In this document: positions 56,811 through 64,000 of the stretch, one piece after another
Numbering within the stretch: position 1 is the stretch's first letter
Layout of the letters: the number at the start of each line of letters is the position of its first letter
Source of the DNA: Chromatiaceae bacterium
GTDB taxonomy: Bacteria > Pseudomonadota > Gammaproteobacteria > Chromatiales > Chromatiaceae
Direction of reading: 5' to 3'
Length of the DNA stretch: 64,000 bases
Assembly (NCBI GenBank): GCA_024235315.1
Contig: JACKMP010000007.1
Location: 1 to 64,000, forward strand
Notes under the pieces: generated by a model
Seen by the model: only the letters and a program-made list of their open reading frames with translations
Told to the model about the DNA's origin: nothing
The model's database searches: none
Program-made: the position numbers and the translations under genes

Positions 56811-57488
56811 TCACATCAGGCCGCGTTCGGCCAGCGAGCAGCATTCCGCATCGCCGACGATCAGGTGGTCGAGCACTCGCACATCGACCAGCGCCAGCGC
56901 ATCGCGAAGCCGCACCGTGATCCGCTGGTCGGCCTGACTGGGCTCGGCGACCCCCGAGGGGTGGTTGTGACTCAGGATCACCGCCGCGGCGTTGTGCTGC
57001 AGCGCCCGGCGCACCACTTCGCGCGGGTGCACACTGGCACCGTCGATGGTGCCGCGAAACATCTCTTCGAACGCGACGACGCGATGACGGTTGTCGAGGA
57101 ACAGCACTGCGAACACCTCGTAGGGGTAATCGCGCAGGCGGGTCTTGAGGTAGGCGGCGGTATGCTCCGGGCTCAGCAGGGGGCTGCCGCGTTCGAACTG
57201 CTCGTCGAGGTGCCGCCGCGCCATCTCGATCACTGCCTGCAGCTGGGCGAACTTGGCCGCTCCAAGTCCGGGCGCCAGACAGAACGTTGCCTGATCGGCC
57301 GCCAGCAGGCGCCGCAGGCTGCCGAAGCGCACGAGCAGGTCGCGGGCAAGTTCGACCGCGCTCTTTCCTCTCACCCCGGTACGCAAAAAAATCGCCAGCA
57401 GTTCAGCGTCGCTCAGGCTGTGTGGGCCGGCGGCCAGCAGACGTTCGCGCGGACGTTCCGCGATCGGCCAATCCTTGATCGTCATCAT
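56811..57488 (-). CDS. radC: RadC family JAMM/MPN+ protein
   Basis: A 225-residue RadC-type protein with an N-terminal helix-hairpin-helix-like part (LGAAKFAQLQAVIEMARRHL) and a C-terminal JAMM metal-binding motif HNHPSGVAEPSQAD. Once linked to repair, its function is now regarded as unknown. The ATG at 57488 has a GGAAGAAGGA site; a second Met follows directly. It is divergent from coaBC, the usual context. Confidence 0.93.
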   Translation of the reverse strand: MMTIKDWPIAERPRERLLAAGPHSLSDAELLAIFLRTGVRGKSAVELARDLLVRFGSLRRLLAADQATFCLAPGLGAAKFAQLQAVIEMARRHLDEQFERGSPLLSPEHTAAYLKTRLRDYPYEVFAVLFLDNRHRVVAFEEMFRGTIDGASVHPREVVRRALQHNAAAVILSHNHPSGVAEPSQADQRITVRLRDALALVDVRVLDHLIVGDAECCSLAERGLM

Positions 57489-57620
57489 GCAATCCTTCTT
57501 CCCTGAAGTGGGTAAAGACTAACCGCGCCCGCACTGTCGCGCAAAGCCCGCTTTGCCACGCGGGTTGGGTCGGGTAATCTTGCAGGCTGTCAACCCGCTA
57601 TTTAAGGAATACCACCGTCT

Positions 57621-58835
57621 ATGCAGCCACTGCGCGGACGACGCCTGTTGCTCGGCATCACCGGTGGTATCGCCGCCTACAAGGCTGCGGAACTGGCGCG
57701 CCTGCTGGTAAAGGATGGAGCCGAGGTGCAGGTGGTCATGACCCGTGCAGCGGGGGCGTTCGTTGGTGCGATGACGCTGCAGGCGATTACCGGCCGCCCG
57801 GTGCGTGAGGCCCTGTTCGACGCCCAGCACGAGGCGGCGATGGGGCATATCGAGCTGGCGCGCTGGGCCGAGCTGGTCGTCATTGCGCCGGCAACTGCGG
57901 ATTTTCTCGCACAAATGGCCGCGGGCATGGCCCGCGACCTGCTGTCGACACTGTGCCTTGCGACAACCGCGCCTCTGGTGGTGGCGCCGGCGATGAACCA
58001 GGCGATGTGGCGACATGCGGCGACCCAGGCCAATGTCGCACTACTGCGGTCTCGGGGCGTCACCTTTCTCGGTCCGGACGAGGGGGCACAGGCCTGCGGT
58101 GACGTTGGACCTGGAAGGATGATCGAGCCTGAGGATATCCGGCTTGCCCTGGGTGCGAATCTTGCCGGCGGCCGTCTTGCCGGCAGACGGGTGTTGTTGA
58201 CCGCCGGCCCTACGCGCGAGGCGCTCGATCCGGTGCGCTTTCTCGGCAACCGCAGTTCGGGAAGGATGGGGTTCGCGCTGGCGGCAGCGCTGGTCGCCGA
58301 AGGCGCATCGGTAACCCTGGTGGCCGGCCCGGTGTCGCTGCCGACTCCCGCGGGCGTCGAGCGGATCGACGTCGAGAGTGCACTGCAGATGCGGGAAGCC
58401 GTCTTTACATCGCTGCCCGGGACTGCCATTTTTATCGCCTGCGCAGCGGTGGCCGATTTCCGTCCCGCCGCTGCCGCTGGAAAGAAGATAAAAAAAACCA
58501 GTGAGACGCTGACCCTGGAACTGATCCGCAATCCCGATATCCTGAGCGAGGTCGCCGCGCTGTCGGCACGTCCGTTCTGCGTCGGTTTCGCGGCCGAGAC
58601 GGACGATGTCGAGGCGTATGCGCAGGCCAAACTGCGGGCCAAGCGCCTCGACATGATCGCCGCCAACCGGGTGGGCGCGTCGCAGGGGTTTGAGGTCGAT
58701 GACAACGCCCTGCTGGTGATATGGGAGGGCGGGCAACAGTCTCTCCCCCAACAGCCCAAATCGCGCCTGGCGGCGCAGCTGGTCAATTTGATCGTGGACC
58801 GATTCGATGCACAGACTGCAGCTGAAAATACTTGA
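57621..58835 (+). CDS. coaBC: bifunctional phosphopantothenoylcysteine decarboxylase / phosphopantothenate--cysteine ligase
   Basis: Catalyses two steps of coenzyme A synthesis. The N-terminal flavoprotein half (CoaC) has GITGGIAAYKAAELARLL, the active-site His in MGHIELARWAE, PAMNQAMW and the Cys motif ACGDVGPGRM; the C-terminal CoaB half has TAGPTREALDPVRFLGNRSSGRMG and KKIKKTSETLTLELIRNPDIL. Length 404 residues is standard. Its end overlaps dut by 29 bases. Confidence 0.95.
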   Translation: MQPLRGRRLLLGITGGIAAYKAAELARLLVKDGAEVQVVMTRAAGAFVGAMTLQAITGRPVREALFDAQHEAAMGHIELARWAELVVIAPATADFLAQMAAGMARDLLSTLCLATTAPLVVAPAMNQAMWRHAATQANVALLRSRGVTFLGPDEGAQACGDVGPGRMIEPEDIRLALGANLAGGRLAGRRVLLTAGPTREALDPVRFLGNRSSGRMGFALAAALVAEGASVTLVAGPVSLPTPAGVERIDVESALQMREAVFTSLPGTAIFIACAAVADFRPAAAAGKKIKKTSETLTLELIRNPDILSEVAALSARPFCVGFAAETDDVEAYAQAKLRAKRLDMIAANRVGASQGFEVDDNALLVIWEGGQQSLPQQPKSRLAAQLVNLIVDRFDAQTAAENT

Positions 58836-59262
58836 TACGCGGCTTGGTGACAGCTTCCCGCTGCCGGACTATGCCACCGACGGGTCTGCGGGTATGGACC
58901 TTCGGGCGATGCTGGATGGTCCGCTGGAACTGGCACCGGGCGAGACGGAGCTGGTCCCCACCGGGATTGCAATCCACATCGCCGACCCGTCGCTGGCGGC
59001 CGTCATCCTGCCGCGTTCGGGGTTGGGGCATAAGCACGGTATCGTGTTGGGCAACCTGGTCGGCCTGATCGACTCGGATTATCAGGGCCAGCTTTACGTG
59101 TCCTGCTGGAATCGCGGCCACACCACTTTTCGGATCGAGATCGGTGAGCGCATTGCGCAGCTGGTTCTTATCCCGGTGGTGCGCGCGGTGTTCGAGCAGG
59201 TGGAGGAATTCGATGAGAGCGATCGTGGGGCCGGTGGTTTCGGACATTCCGGAAGGCACTGA
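58807..59262 (+). CDS. dut: dUTP pyrophosphatase
   Basis: Trimeric enzyme hydrolysing dUTP to dUMP. The 151-residue protein has the five motifs: SAGMDLRA, PRSGLGHKHGI, GLIDSDYQGQL, RIAQLVLIPV and the Gly-rich C-terminal RGAGGFGHSGRH. Start inside coaBC, indicating coupled translation. Confidence 0.96.
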   Translation: MHRLQLKILDTRLGDSFPLPDYATDGSAGMDLRAMLDGPLELAPGETELVPTGIAIHIADPSLAAVILPRSGLGHKHGIVLGNLVGLIDSDYQGQLYVSCWNRGHTTFRIEIGERIAQLVLIPVVRAVFEQVEEFDESDRGAGGFGHSGRH

Positions 59263-59289
59263 CGTGAAACTCGCGAAGCGTATCCCCAT

Positions 59290-59326
59290 CGCCCCCTCCC
59301 GGAGACGGGAGAGGGCCGGGGGGAGG
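59290..59326. repeat. GC-rich palindromic intergenic repeat
   Basis: CCCCCTCCCGGAGACGGGAG followed by AGGGCCGGGGGGAGG: a C-rich/G-rich stem-loop of the same general type as 21947-21970. Confidence 0.4.
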
Positions 59327-59451
59327 GAAACGCTTATCGCCGGCCAGCGGTTTCATGATTTCGGGCGGCTGACAGCCATGGCCGTTAGCGAACGTCCTGC
59401 CGTAGATGTGACGTCGAAAATCTGGGCATTCAACAGGTGGGATACAGCAAC

Positions 59452-61986
59452 GTGGGCCTATTAAAACGAAACGCAGACCAGGCGGCTCCGCAAGCCAGCG
59501 GCGGGAAGGGCGGACGCGCCCTTGTGGTGTATCTGCTGCCGACGCTGCTGGTGGGTATCGCATTGATGGTGGTGGTGGCCCTGTTTGCGCAACAGGCCAT
59601 TCAAAACGGTGCGAGCAGGAGCGCGCGTGCCACCGCGCAGAGTGTTTCCAAGGTGGTCGCCGAAAGGCTTACCGGGGCGGTCACCGCCCGCCGTGACCTG
59701 CTCGCCCTGGCGCTGAGCGAAGGTCGCGCTGCCGCGGCTTTGGGCAGCGCCGACCCGGCGGCCATTCACGCCGAGGAAGCAGTGTTGCAGCGGCGCGTCT
59801 CCGGCCTGTTGCAGGTGCGCCTGCTGCCGCGCGATGCCAGCCAGCCAGACCCCACCGGTGCGGCCCCGCTGGGGTATGCGGGCCTGGATCTGCTGCGGCG
59901 AACAGTCGACAGTGGCAGACCCTCGGTCGCCGAGATACACCAGATAAAGAGCGGTACGCCCTACCTCGCGATGGCGCTGCCGGTGAATGCGGCCGGTGGC
60001 GCCAATGCCGGGGTCCTGTTCGCCGCCTGGGACATGCGCTTCCTGGTGGCCCTGGTCGAACAGTCACCGGCCTTCCAGGGGCGCCTTCAATTGATACAGG
60101 GTGGTGATGGCGGCTATGTCCTGGCCAAGGGGCCCGGTGCGCTGGATGGCCCGCTCACTGAGGGTGCCGTTGAGGTGGCGGACAGCATCTGGAAGGTCAG
60201 CTATGGCACTGACCCCGATACCGGCGGCATGGGCGGTCTGCTGACGATGGTCGGTGTGGTCGCTGCCGGTGCGCTGGCATTGCTGCTGAGCGTCTTTTTG
60301 CAGTGGCGGGCGCTGGCGCGCGACCTGCGCGCCGACATGGGTACGCTGGTCAACCTTGGCGAGGCGATCATGCGCCGCGAAAACGGGGCCACACGTCAGG
60401 CCCACGTGGCGAGTACGCGTGATGCCATCGCCCTGCTCGGTCAGTACGCGCGCGAGTCGCGTGAGATGCCGGCGACGACCGCTGCCCCAGCGTTGCGCCG
60501 AGCGGTCCCGATGGCAGGTCTGCCCGAGTCCCGGACACAGGGGATGGAGGTCGAGGAGCTCGACAGTGACCCCGCGGAGTTGTTGGCCGCGCGACCGCGC
60601 AAGCCGGCAAAGATCGATATCCCTGAAACGCTGTTTCGCGCCTACGACGTGCGCGGTGTGGTCGGCCAGGCCCTGACAGCCCCGGTTGCCGAGCTGCTCG
60701 GTCAGGCGGTCGCGACGCTGGTGCAGGAACAGGGGGGGCACCGGGTTGCCGTGGCGCGCGACGCCCGGCCCTCCAGCCCGCAGCTGGCGGAGGCCCTGGT
60801 GCGTGGGCTCAATGCCGGCGGTTGCGACGTGCTCGATATCGGGCAGGCGCCGACCCCACTGCTGTATTTCGCCATGCACACCCAGCCGGTGCAGGCCGGC
60901 ATCGTGGTGACAGGCAGCCATAACCCGGCGGAATACAACGGCTTCAAGATCGTGATCGGTGACAGGGTTCTGGATGGCGACGACCTGCTCGCCTTGCGTC
61001 GACGCATGCTCGAGGGTGCGTTCAGTCATGGCAACGGTTCGGTAGAGCGCGTCGACCTGGTCGCTGAATACGTCGAGGCGGTGGTTCGGGAAGTCCAGCT
61101 GGCCAGACCGCTCAGGGTCGTCGTGGATGCGGGCAACGGTGTCGCCGGTGATCTTGCGGTGGCGACACTGGAGGCGCTGGGATGCGAGGTGGTGCCACTG
61201 TTCTGTGAGCCGGACGGCAGTTTCCCGAATCACCACCCTGATCCGAGCCAGCCGGACAACCTGGCGTCCCTGATGCTCGAGGTGCAGGCGCAGGATGCGG
61301 ATATCGGGATCGCGTTGGACGGTGACGGTGATCGCCTGGGCGTGATCGACAATACCGGCGCCAACATCTGGCCGGACAGCGTCCTGATGCTGCTGGCAGC
61401 CGACATCCTGGGGCGCCATCCCGGCGTCGATATCCTTTATGACGTCAAGTCCTCGCGGCACCTGGCGAGCTTCATCCTCGGTCACGGCGGGCGGCCGATC
61501 ATGTGGAAATCCGGGCATTCGCGGATGCGGGCGAAGATGGTAGAGACCGGTGCGCTGCTCGGTGGCGAGTTCACGGGGCATCTGTTCATCAAGGAACGCT
61601 GGTTCGGTTTCGATGACGCGGTCTATGCCGCGGTGCGTGTGCTGGAGTTGCTGGCACTGGAACCTGGTGGTGCGAACGAGCTGTTTGCCGCCCTGCCTTC
61701 AAGCCCGTCGACGCCGGAGTATCACCTGATGCTGGAGGAAGGCCAGAGCCGGGAGCTGATGCGGGCCCTCGATGCGCACAAGGTGTTCGACGATGCGCGC
61801 CTGGTGGAGCTGGATGGTCTGCGCGTGGAGTTCGGCAGTGGCTGGGGACTTATCCGGCCTTCCAACACCACGCCGTCGCTGACGTTCCGGTTCGAGGCCG
61901 ATGACGAGCGTTCCCTCGAAGAGATAAAGTCACGCTTCCGCGACCTGTTGCGGCGCGTTGCGCCGGACATGCAGGCCCCTTTTTAA
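59452..61986 (+). CDS. algC: phosphomannomutase/phosphoglucomutase with N-terminal membrane domain
   Basis: The C-terminal half (from about residue 395) is a full AlgC-type enzyme interconverting mannose- or glucose-1- and 6-phosphates for exopolysaccharide and LPS sugars: FRAYDVRG, the phosphoserine loop TGS489HNPAEYNG, metal site D623-G-D625-G-D627-R and the C-terminal RPSNTTPSLTFRFEA. The N-terminal 390 residues hold two membrane helices (about 23-45 and 258-285) around a periplasmic sensor-like region, a layout known from several gammaproteobacterial AlgC proteins. GTG at 59452 has an AGGTGG site upstream; GTG at 59437 is the alternative. Confidence 0.93.
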   Translation: MGLLKRNADQAAPQASGGKGGRALVVYLLPTLLVGIALMVVVALFAQQAIQNGASRSARATAQSVSKVVAERLTGAVTARRDLLALALSEGRAAAALGSADPAAIHAEEAVLQRRVSGLLQVRLLPRDASQPDPTGAAPLGYAGLDLLRRTVDSGRPSVAEIHQIKSGTPYLAMALPVNAAGGANAGVLFAAWDMRFLVALVEQSPAFQGRLQLIQGGDGGYVLAKGPGALDGPLTEGAVEVADSIWKVSYGTDPDTGGMGGLLTMVGVVAAGALALLLSVFLQWRALARDLRADMGTLVNLGEAIMRRENGATRQAHVASTRDAIALLGQYARESREMPATTAAPALRRAVPMAGLPESRTQGMEVEELDSDPAELLAARPRKPAKIDIPETLFRAYDVRGVVGQALTAPVAELLGQAVATLVQEQGGHRVAVARDARPSSPQLAEALVRGLNAGGCDVLDIGQAPTPLLYFAMHTQPVQAGIVVTGSHNPAEYNGFKIVIGDRVLDGDDLLALRRRMLEGAFSHGNGSVERVDLVAEYVEAVVREVQLARPLRVVVDAGNGVAGDLAVATLEALGCEVVPLFCEPDGSFPNHHPDPSQPDNLASLMLEVQAQDADIGIALDGDGDRLGVIDNTGANIWPDSVLMLLAADILGRHPGVDILYDVKSSRHLASFILGHGGRPIMWKSGHSRMRAKMVETGALLGGEFTGHLFIKERWFGFDDAVYAAVRVLELLALEPGGANELFAALPSSPSTPEYHLMLEEGQSRELMRALDAHKVFDDARLVELDGLRVEFGSGWGLIRPSNTTPSLTFRFEADDERSLEEIKSRFRDLLRRVAPDMQAPF

Positions 61987-62004
61987 CGACTAACCGGTAT
62001 TTAC

Positions 62005-62901
62005 ATGAGTTTGACGGCTGAAGCAGCGGGCAATGTGGCCCACGTGCTGTCCGAGGCGCTGCCCTACATCCAGCGCTTTGGCGGCAAGACCATCGTGATC
62101 AAATACGGCGGCAACGCGATGGTCGACGAGGAACTCAAGGCCGGTTTCGCCCGTGACGTCGTGATGATGAAGCTGGTCGGTATCAACCCGGTGGTGGTGC
62201 ACGGCGGCGGGCCGCAGATCGGTGACCTGCTAAAGCGTCTGGGAAAACAGAGCGAGTTCATCCAGGGGATGCGCGTCACCGACGCCGAGACCATGGATGT
62301 CGTGGAGATGGTGCTCGGCGGTCTGGTCAACAAGGAGATCGTCACTCTGATCAACCGTCATGGCGGATCGGCAGTCGGTCTGACCGGTAAGGACGGTGAC
62401 CTGATCCGCGCCCGCAAGCTGCACCTCACGCGCGAGAATCCCGAGGCCCAGGCGCCGGAGATCATCGATATCGGTCATGTCGGTGAGGTGGAGAGCATCG
62501 ATGCCTCGGTGGTGGACATGCTGGTACACGGCAACTTCATCCCGGTGGTCGCGCCGATCGGCGTTGGCGACGATGGTCGTTCCTACAACATCAATGCGGA
62601 CCTGGTTGCCGGCAAGATGGCCGAGGTGCTCAAGGCCGAGAAGCTGATCCTGTTGACCAACACCCAGGGTTTGCTGGACAAGTCGGGCAGGCTGCTCACC
62701 GGTCTGACGTTGGAAAGGGTCGACGAGCTGGTCGCGGACGGCACGATTACCGGCGGCATGCTACCGAAGATCGCCTGCGCCCTGGACGCGGTGAAAGCCG
62801 GGGTGAATTCGGCACATATCATCGACGGGCGGGTGCCGCATGCGGTGATGGTCGAGCTGTTTACCGACCAGGGTATCGGTACCCTGATCCGTCGCCGCTG
62901 A
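62005..62901 (+). CDS. argB: acetylglutamate kinase
   Basis: Second step of arginine synthesis, phosphorylating N-acetylglutamate. The 298-residue protein has KTIVIKYGGNAM, VHGGGPQIG, GGLVNKEIVTLIN, VVAPIGVGDDGRSYNINADLVAG and GGMLPKIACALDAVKAGV. The N-terminal helix (NVAHVLSEALPYIQRF) is typical of arginine-sensitive hexameric forms. It follows algC, as in pseudomonads. Confidence 0.97.
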   Translation: MSLTAEAAGNVAHVLSEALPYIQRFGGKTIVIKYGGNAMVDEELKAGFARDVVMMKLVGINPVVVHGGGPQIGDLLKRLGKQSEFIQGMRVTDAETMDVVEMVLGGLVNKEIVTLINRHGGSAVGLTGKDGDLIRARKLHLTRENPEAQAPEIIDIGHVGEVESIDASVVDMLVHGNFIPVVAPIGVGDDGRSYNINADLVAGKMAEVLKAEKLILLTNTQGLLDKSGRLLTGLTLERVDELVADGTITGGMLPKIACALDAVKAGVNSAHIIDGRVPHAVMVELFTDQGIGTLIRRR

Positions 62902-62910
62902 CCGGCCACG

Positions 62911-63498
62911 ATGCCGCGCCCCTCCCGCAAACAGGCGATCCTCGAGGCGCTGGCCAACGAGTTGGAGCAGCATCCGGGCGACCGCGTCACCACCGCGGCC
63001 CTGGCGCGTGCCGTGGGTGTGTCCGAGGCGGCGCTGTATCGTCATTTTCCGAGCAAGGCGCGGATGTTCGAGGGCCTGATCGGGTTCGCCGAGGAGACGG
63101 TGTTCGCGCGTATCAACCAGATTCTCGGTGAAGAAAAGAACACCCAGGTGCGCACCGCAAAGGTGATCTATCTGCTGCTCGGCTTCGCCGACCGCAATCC
63201 GGGAATCTCACGCGTGCTACTGGGTGATGCGCTGGTGGGCGAGCGCGAACGCCTGCACGATCGTGTGCAGCAGTTCTTCGAGCGCATCGACCTGCAGCTG
63301 CGGCAGATCCTGCGCGAGGCGCCGATGCGTCAGGACGCTACGCTGCGCACGACGCCGGAAGCCGCTGCGGCCCTGTTGACCGCGTTCGTTGAAGGTCGGA
63401 TGCAGCAGTTTTTGCGTTCGCGGTTTTCCCAGCCCTCGCTGTCCGCCTGGGAGGTGGATTGGCCGGTGCTCAGCCACGGCCTGTTCGACCCGGGCTGA
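62911..63498 (+). CDS. slmA: nucleoid occlusion factor SlmA (TetR family)
   Basis: DNA-binding protein that blocks FtsZ ring assembly over the nucleoid. The 195-residue protein has the SlmA-specific N-terminus KQAILEALANELEQHPGDRVTTAALARAVGVSEAALYRHFPSKARMFEGLI and the C-terminal dimer region with LLGDALVGERERLHDRVQQFFERID and SRFSQPSLSAW. It lies ten bases after argB. Confidence 0.95.
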   Translation: MPRPSRKQAILEALANELEQHPGDRVTTAALARAVGVSEAALYRHFPSKARMFEGLIGFAEETVFARINQILGEEKNTQVRTAKVIYLLLGFADRNPGISRVLLGDALVGERERLHDRVQQFFERIDLQLRQILREAPMRQDATLRTTPEAAAALLTAFVEGRMQQFLRSRFSQPSLSAWEVDWPVLSHGLFDPG

Positions 63499-63541
63499 CG
63501 CTTGAGCTTGCCCGGTAGCGGACCGGGGTCAGGCCATTTCG

Positions 63542-64000
63542 CTACTTCTGCATGGCGATACGGAATTGCTCGCGTATCGCCGCCACCTCCGGCCCGTGGC
63601 AGTACTCCCTGGCCTCGGTGAAGCCGGCACACTGCACATCCATGAAGATCCGCTCACCGCCCTGGCTGTAGTCGGTGAGGCGCGATACGGTGATGCTCAC
63701 GTCACGTATGTTGCGCGGTGGAGCGGTCACCAGGATGCGCTCAGCCGCCAGGTCGATCGGCGTGGTTGCATGGGTACGCGCATACTGCTGGGCGATGTCC
63801 CAGAGCCGCGCGCACTCGGCCTCGTCCTGGCAGCGTACTGCCGTTTCCACTAGGTCCGGGATGTCCGACTGCCTGATTACGTCGGCATTGGCGGCGCGCG
63901 ATCCCCCCTGACGCAGCTGGCGGAAGCGGTTGAGGTCATAGTCATAGCGTTCGATGGTGTCGCGCTTTTCGTCTTCCTTGCCGAGAATGATGGCGTACGA
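63542..64000 (-). CDS. uncharacterised protein, N-terminus beyond window edge
   Basis: The minus-strand frame stays open from the TTA/TAA-type stop side at 63542 to the window end, so only the C-terminal 152 residues are seen. They include YAIILGKEDEKRDTIERYDY, CQDEAECARLWDIAQQYARTHATTPIDLAAERILVTAPP and VQCAGFTEAREYCHGPEVAAIREQF, with four cysteines in the last hundred residues. I do not recognise the family. An internal GTG at 63850 could be mistaken for the start, but reading continues through it. Convergent with slmA. Confidence 0.6.
   Translation of the reverse strand, partial: SYAIILGKEDEKRDTIERYDYDLNRFRQLRQGGSRAANADVIRQSDIPDLVETAVRCQDEAECARLWDIAQQYARTHATTPIDLAAERILVTAPPRNIRDVSITVSRLTDYSQGGERIFMDVQCAGFTEAREYCHGPEVAAIREQFRIAMQK

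Noticed and set aside
84..63911. Many long overlapping antisense frames
   Set aside because: They follow from high GC content, show low-complexity Arg/Pro/Ala-rich sequence and lie opposite clear core genes.
1..64000. CRISPR arrays, rRNA or tRNA genes
   Set aside because: No regularly spaced repeats and no recognisable tRNA or rRNA sequence seen on reading; a covariance-model search would be decisive.

Overview
The window is about 64 kb of GC-rich chromosomal DNA from a gammaproteobacterium. Gene content and order match the core chromosome of pseudomonads and related groups: ubiC-ubiA; comF divergent from bioBFHCD; DUF2244-coxBA-ctaG-coxC-DUF2909-SURF1-ctaA-ctaB; ccoNOQP-ccoGHIS; ftsYEX and rpoH; coaD-ferredoxin-ggt; mutM; rpmBG-radC-coaBC-dut-algC-argB. 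I cannot name the genus. An aerobic, flagellated, biotin-prototrophic environmental bacterium fits, perhaps a relative of the Chromatiales. No rRNA, tRNA, CRISPR array or complete prophage was seen.

Layout: 1-3.1 kb holds ubiquinone genes and a secreted-type hydrolase. 3.1-9.3 kb holds a dksA whose zinc-finger cysteines are mostly replaced, then comF facing the biotin operon across a BirA operator; a small membrane protein gene precedes bioB in that operon. 9.4-18.1 kb is the aa3-type cytochrome c oxidase with its assembly factors and heme A synthesis, preceded by two FNR/Anr-like boxes. 18.2-27.2 kb is the cbb3 oxidase and its maturation genes, ending in an unannotated 30-residue membrane peptide. 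27.2-29.4 kb has a chemoreceptor and rpoH; a CIRCE element overlaps the likely rpoH promoter.

29.6-35.1 kb is an accessory region between rpoH and ftsX, which are usually neighbours. It holds a soluble chemoreceptor, a PEP-CTERM-like exported protein, a small orphan tyrosine recombinase, a ParD/RelE-type toxin-antitoxin pair and a small exported protein. Two roughly 180-base noncoding arms in inverted orientation (core 35 of 37 bases identical) enclose the PEP-CTERM gene, recombinase and toxin-antitoxin pair. A shorter 12-base perfect inverted repeat encloses the recombinase alone. This nested element is the strongest candidate for an undescribed system here.

35.1-64 kb returns to core genes: ftsXEY, two M16 peptidases, rsmD, coaD, ferredoxin, ggt, a PAS-containing chemoreceptor, two small cytochromes c, a Gld-like ABC operon ending in mutM, a lone hydantoinase A-type protein, an EAL-HDOD regulator, a desaturase, rpmBG, radC, coaBC, dut, a membrane-anchored algC, argB, slmA and a truncated gene at the right edge. 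Three chemoreceptor genes, and probably the EAL-HDOD gene, have sigma-28 (FliA) promoter matches, so they likely form part of a flagellar regulon scattered through the window.
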